From an endosymbiont of unidentified scaly snail isolate Monju (GTDB taxonomy: Bacteria > Pseudomonadota > Gammaproteobacteria > Chromatiales > Chromatiaceae): a stretch of 64,000 nt of DNA. Under the pieces are notes generated by a model, which saw only the letters and a list, made by a program, of their open reading frames with translations, was not told the origin of the DNA and did not search any database. The first letter of the stretch is position 1. Each line of letters starts with the position of its first letter. Below are positions 61,137 through 64,000 of this stretch, piece after piece. Location: the NCBI RefSeq assembly GCF_000801295.1, contig NZ_AP012978.1:310001-374000 (forward strand). The letters are read 5' to 3'. Both the position numbers and the translations under genes were made by a program.

Positions 61137-61306
61137 CGTTTGTCGGTCTCCAGGCGGTTGAGGCGCGCGATCTGACGCCGGATGCGCGCGGTGCGCGAGC
61201 GCAACAGCAGGGGTTCGAGAATCATGCAGGCGGCGGTCACGCCGAAGGAACCCCACACGTAGAGGGCGTACTTGCCCATGTCCAGTTTTTCGAGAATGCT
61301 GCTCAT
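61133..61306 (-). CDS. ccmD: Heme exporter protein CcmD
   Basis: 57 residues. A short MGKYALYVWGSFGVT segment leads into one membrane helix, then a charged tail (RTARIRRQIARLNRLE). This is the usual size and topology of CcmD, which aids release of holo-CcmE from CcmABC. Start and stop overlap ccmC and ccmE by 4 bp. Confidence 0.93.
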   Translation of the reverse strand: MSSILEKLDMGKYALYVWGSFGVTAACMILEPLLLRSRTARIRRQIARLNRLETDKR

Positions 61307-62052
61307 GCCCGCTCTCCGATCAGTTCTCGCACCCAGGTGGCCCCGACCTCGCGCTCGAGGATGATGGCGCGTACCCGCACCATGGCGGCGGCGATGCTGT
61401 AGGCCCAGAAGCCCAGAGCCATGATGAGCATGGTCAGCAACATGGTCTCGTCCATGCTCGTCTGGCCATTCATCTTGATGGTGGCGCCCTGGTGCAGGGT
61501 GTTCCACCACTTCACCGAGAAATAGATGATGGGTACGTTGACCACCCCGACCAGCAACAGAATGGCGCCGGCGCGGTCGGCGCGGCGGCGGTCGTCGATG
61601 GCCCCGACCAGCGCCATGTAGCCGAGGTAGAGGAACAGCAGGATCAGTTCGGAGGTGATGCGCGCGTCCCACACCCACCAGGTGCCCCACATGGGTTTGC
61701 CCCAGAAGGAGCCGGTCCACAGCGAGACGAAGGCGAACATGGCTCCGGTGGGGGCCAGCGCCTGGGCCATCATGGCCGAGAGCCGGGTGTTGAAGACCAG
61801 GCCGATGGCGCTCCAGCCGGCCATCACGATATAGATGAACATCGACATCCAGGAGGCGGGGACATGGATGAAGATGATGCGGTAGCCGTCGCCCTGCTTG
61901 TAGTCGACCGGTGCAACAAAAAAGCTCATGTACAGGCCGATACCGATGAGCACGATCGCCAACACCCAGAAGATCGGGGCCAGGCGCCCGGCCAGCGGAT
62001 AGAAGGTGGCGGGCGAAGAAAACTTGAACCAGTTGATAAGCCTGTTCTGCAT
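61303..62052 (-). CDS. ccmC: Heme-handling protein CcmC
   Basis: 249 residues with six membrane helices. It has the WWD domain GTWWVWDARITSELILL and two conserved histidines (IFIHVPASWMSM, NTLHQG). It attaches heme to CcmE. It is separated from ccmB by 141 bp, the only real gap in the operon. Confidence 0.96.
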   Translation of the reverse strand: MQNRLINWFKFSSPATFYPLAGRLAPIFWVLAIVLIGIGLYMSFFVAPVDYKQGDGYRIIFIHVPASWMSMFIYIVMAGWSAIGLVFNTRLSAMMAQALAPTGAMFAFVSLWTGSFWGKPMWGTWWVWDARITSELILLFLYLGYMALVGAIDDRRRADRAGAILLLVGVVNVPIIYFSVKWWNTLHQGATIKMNGQTSMDETMLLTMLIMALGFWAYSIAAAMVRVRAIILEREVGATWVRELIGERA

Positions 62053-62160
62053 GTGATTGCGGTGTGTTGGGGGTGGTTCGGGCGAGCCGTGAGGTTAACC
62101 GATGATCTAGACCCACGCAAAAGGCGCAAGTTCACCCTTGCCGTCGGTGTCTCGTGGATT

Positions 62161-62176
62161 TATGACGCAGGTCATA
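62161..62176. promoter_or_regulatory. Crp/Fnr-like palindrome in the ccmB-ccmC gap
   Basis: TATGACGCAGGTCATA is a perfect inverted repeat, i.e. TATGA-N6-TCATA, the spacing of Crp-family sites. It is 109 bp upstream of ccmC. Significance is uncertain. Confidence 0.4.
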
Positions 62177-62193
62177 TCGGCCTGCGAACGTGG

Positions 62194-62862
62194 TCATTCG
62201 CTGGCGACTCGCAGTGCGGCTGCGGTGGCCAGCGGGGTGCCGAGGAGGGCCACCAGCAGGATGGCCCCGAGCATCGACAGGTGCGCCCCGCCGCCCAGGC
62301 CCGAGGTGGTTGCCTCCACCGCGCCGGCGCCGAAGATCAGCACCGGAATGTAGAGTGGCAGCACCAGCAGAGCCACCAGCACGCCACCCGAACGCAGCCC
62401 CAGGGTGAGTGCCGCGCCGATGGCGCCCAGCAGGCTGAGGGGGGGCGTGCCCAGCAGCAGCGACCAGACCATGACGGTCAGTGCCTCGGCCGAGAGGTCG
62501 TATTGCAGGCCCAGCACCGGGGCCATGATCACCAGCGGCAGGCCGGTGATCAGCCAGTGCGCGATCACCTTGCCGATCACCAGCAGCGGCAGCGGTTGTG
62601 GGGCCAGCAGCATCTGTTCGAGGGTGCCGTCGCGGTGGTCGGCCAGGAACAGTTGCTCGAGTGCCAGCATGGAGGCGAGCAGGGCGCCTACCCAGACCAC
62701 CCCGGGGGCAATCAGGCGCAGGGTGTCGAGTTCCGGGCCGATACCCAGCGGGAACAGGCTGACCACGATGAGGAAGAAGATCAGGGTGGTGAACACATCG
62801 GTGCGCCGACGCAGGGCGATGGTCACGTCGCGGCGCACGATCCAGAACAGCGCCTCAAGCAT
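62194..62862 (-). CDS. ccmB: Heme exporter membrane subunit CcmB
   Basis: 222 residues with six membrane helices and the family's DHRDGTLEQMLLAPQPLPLLVIGKV segment. It forms the CcmAB ABC transporter that drives release of holo-CcmE. It overlaps ccmA by 8 bp. Confidence 0.96.
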   Translation of the reverse strand: MLEALFWIVRRDVTIALRRRTDVFTTLIFFLIVVSLFPLGIGPELDTLRLIAPGVVWVGALLASMLALEQLFLADHRDGTLEQMLLAPQPLPLLVIGKVIAHWLITGLPLVIMAPVLGLQYDLSAEALTVMVWSLLLGTPPLSLLGAIGAALTLGLRSGGVLVALLVLPLYIPVLIFGAGAVEATTSGLGGGAHLSMLGAILLVALLGTPLATAAALRVASE

Positions 62863-63511
62863 GGCTCACCTCCGGGGTCTCCGCGCCCAGAGTGACACAG
62901 CAGACGGTGCCCGAGGTCAGATCGACCTCCTGGTGGGTGGTAAGGATGACCATGCCGCCACGTGCCAGGTGATCGCGGATCACCGCCTGCAGGGTGTTCA
63001 CCGCGGCCACGTCCAGGGCACTGAAGGGTTCGTCCAGGATCCACAGTGCCGCCCGGCTGCACCACAGGCGGGCCAGTGCCACGCGGCGCTTCTGACCCTG
63101 CGAGAGGTGCTTGATCGGCAGGTCCTCGTGACCGCTCAGACCAATGTCTTCGAGCAACCGCCAGGCGGCCTGTTCATCCATGGCATGGCCGCGCACCGCG
63201 CCGTCCATGCGCAGGTTCTCGATGGCGTTGAGGTCGCCCTTGAGCGCGTTGAGATGGCCGAGATAGAGCAGCTCGTCGTGGAAGGCGTCGCGCTGGCGCT
63301 GGATCGGCTCGCCATTCCACAACACCTCGCCCGATTCCGGCTGCAGCAGCCCCGCCAGGGTGCGCAGCAGGGTGGTCTTGCCACTGCCGTTGGGACCACG
63401 CAGGTACATCAGCTGGCCGCTCTCGAGCGAGAAGTCGAGGCAGCGGAACAGCTGCCGGTCTCCCCGGCTGCAGCAGAGCTTGCTGGTCTCCAGGCGGTGG
63501 GTTGGGTTCAC
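62855..63511 (-). CDS. ccmA: Heme exporter ATPase CcmA
   Basis: 218 residues. Walker A GPNGSGKTT, signature LSQGQKRRVALARL, Walker B LWILDEPFSALD, and the H-loop TTHQ. It is the ATPase of CcmABCD. It is the first gene of the ccmABCDEFGHI run. Confidence 0.97.
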   Translation of the reverse strand: MNPTHRLETSKLCCSRGDRQLFRCLDFSLESGQLMYLRGPNGSGKTTLLRTLAGLLQPESGEVLWNGEPIQRQRDAFHDELLYLGHLNALKGDLNAIENLRMDGAVRGHAMDEQAAWRLLEDIGLSGHEDLPIKHLSQGQKRRVALARLWCSRAALWILDEPFSALDVAAVNTLQAVIRDHLARGGMVILTTHQEVDLTSGTVCCVTLGAETPEVSHA

Positions 63512-63694
63512 GTCTCGGCTTCTGGTCGAGGGCTGCTGAGGACCGGCAGTCTACACCATCGGGCCGGGATGCGGGTTTACCCCTCATGCAATTTGGGAAG
63601 ACTCGTGCAAAGATTGGCGAACGACCCGCTTTCGCGGGGACGAGAATACCGGCGTCGGAGCGGCGCCGCCGAGTCCTTGGAAAAGAGGGATTGC

Positions 63695-64000
63695 ATGTCC
63701 AGGTTCCTGAAGCCGCGTGCCCGGCCGACCCAGTGCGCGGCCTGTCCCATCCGCCAGAACGCGCTGTTCCAGGTGGTACCCGTCAGCTATATAGATGATG
63801 CCCAGTCGCGGCGTACCGACCAGTATCACCTGCCGGCGCGGCGTCTGCTCTATGAGGAGGGGGCGCCGGCGACCATGGCCTACACCCTCTACGAAGGGTG
63901 GTTGATGTTGTACCGTTCGCATTCCGACGGGCGCCGCCAGGGGCTGCGCGTGGCCCTGCCTGGCGACTTCTTGGGTTACATGCCGCCCGGCGAGGGGTAT
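63695..64000 (+). CDS. Crp/Fnr-family transcription regulator, N-terminal part (3' truncated by window)
   Basis: 102 residues visible to the end of the window. The cyclic-nucleotide-binding-like beta-roll (HLPARRLLYEEGAPATMAYTLYEGWLMLYR, LPGDFLGYM) follows a CAACPIRQNALF segment similar to the FNR N-terminus, but only two cysteines are seen there, so 4Fe-4S binding is unproven. The helix-turn-helix is outside the window. It is divergent from ccmA with 183 bp between starts and could control the ccm operon. Confidence 0.8.
   Translation, partial: MSRFLKPRARPTQCAACPIRQNALFQVVPVSYIDDAQSRRTDQYHLPARRLLYEEGAPATMAYTLYEGWLMLYRSHSDGRRQGLRVALPGDFLGYMPPGEGY

Overview
The window is a high-GC stretch of a gammaproteobacterial chromosome. 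SlmA, CcmABCDEFGHI, the pilT/pilU pair, the yggS-proC-yggT-yggU block and a DUF4426 protein all point to Gammaproteobacteria. The abundance of c-type cytochromes, two TauE/SafE-type membrane proteins and a probable methanethiol S-methyltransferase suggests a respiratory, possibly sulfur-oxidising lineage such as the Chromatiales. That last step is inference: no sox, dsr or carbon-fixation gene lies in the window.

Layout. 1-7.6 kb: tail of a hydantoinase/oxoprolinase gene, a 164-bp inverted-repeat element, an EAL-HDOD protein, a fatty-acid desaturase, rpmB-rpmG, a cation/proton antiporter, radC, then a 43-bp perfect inverted repeat beside a short copy of a dispersed element. 7.6-18.7 kb: housekeeping genes coaBC-dut-algC-argB-slmA, pyrE, xthA-ampG and two TauE/SafE proteins. 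18.9-26.9 kb: dynamin-like GTPase, yggS-proC-yggT-yggU interrupted by a 258-bp dispersed element, pilT-pilU and a PyrK-like flavoprotein. 27-34 kb: an RND transporter fused to a cyclic-nucleotide-binding domain, a frameshifted exported protein, a probable mddA, and the overlapping molybdopterin operon moaB-moeA-moaD-moaE. 34-38 kb: a ModA-like binding protein beside a membrane-spanning PhnD-like/LuxR regulator; both carry in-frame tandem repeats. 38-46 kb: two stress modules behind sigma-32-like promoters (cbpA-cbpM-M48 peptidase with a frameshift; ftsH-S1C protease) around a peroxiredoxin-glutaredoxin plus glutathione reductase pair. 46-48 kb: a repetitive lipoprotein and tRNA-Arg(CCG). 48.3-56.3 kb: a redox cluster with a NapC-like tetraheme cytochrome, an exported ankyrin protein, two diheme cytochromes, a seven-heme lipoprotein, a PpiC/SurA-like isomerase and a TlpA-like thioredoxin. 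56.4-63.5 kb: a complete ccmABCDEFGHI system, followed by the 5' end of a divergent Crp/Fnr-family regulator.

The last 16 kb reads as one functional theme. NapC-like, diheme and seven-heme cytochromes would form an electron path from quinol to the periplasm or outer membrane, PpiC and TlpA would help fold and reduce the apocytochromes, and the adjacent ccm operon attaches heme. The seven-heme lipoprotein and its partners are the best candidate for an undescribed system. Second candidates are the PhnD-like/LuxR one-component regulator with its ModA-like neighbour, and a family of roughly 260-bp inverted-repeat elements with two full copies and one short derivative in the window.
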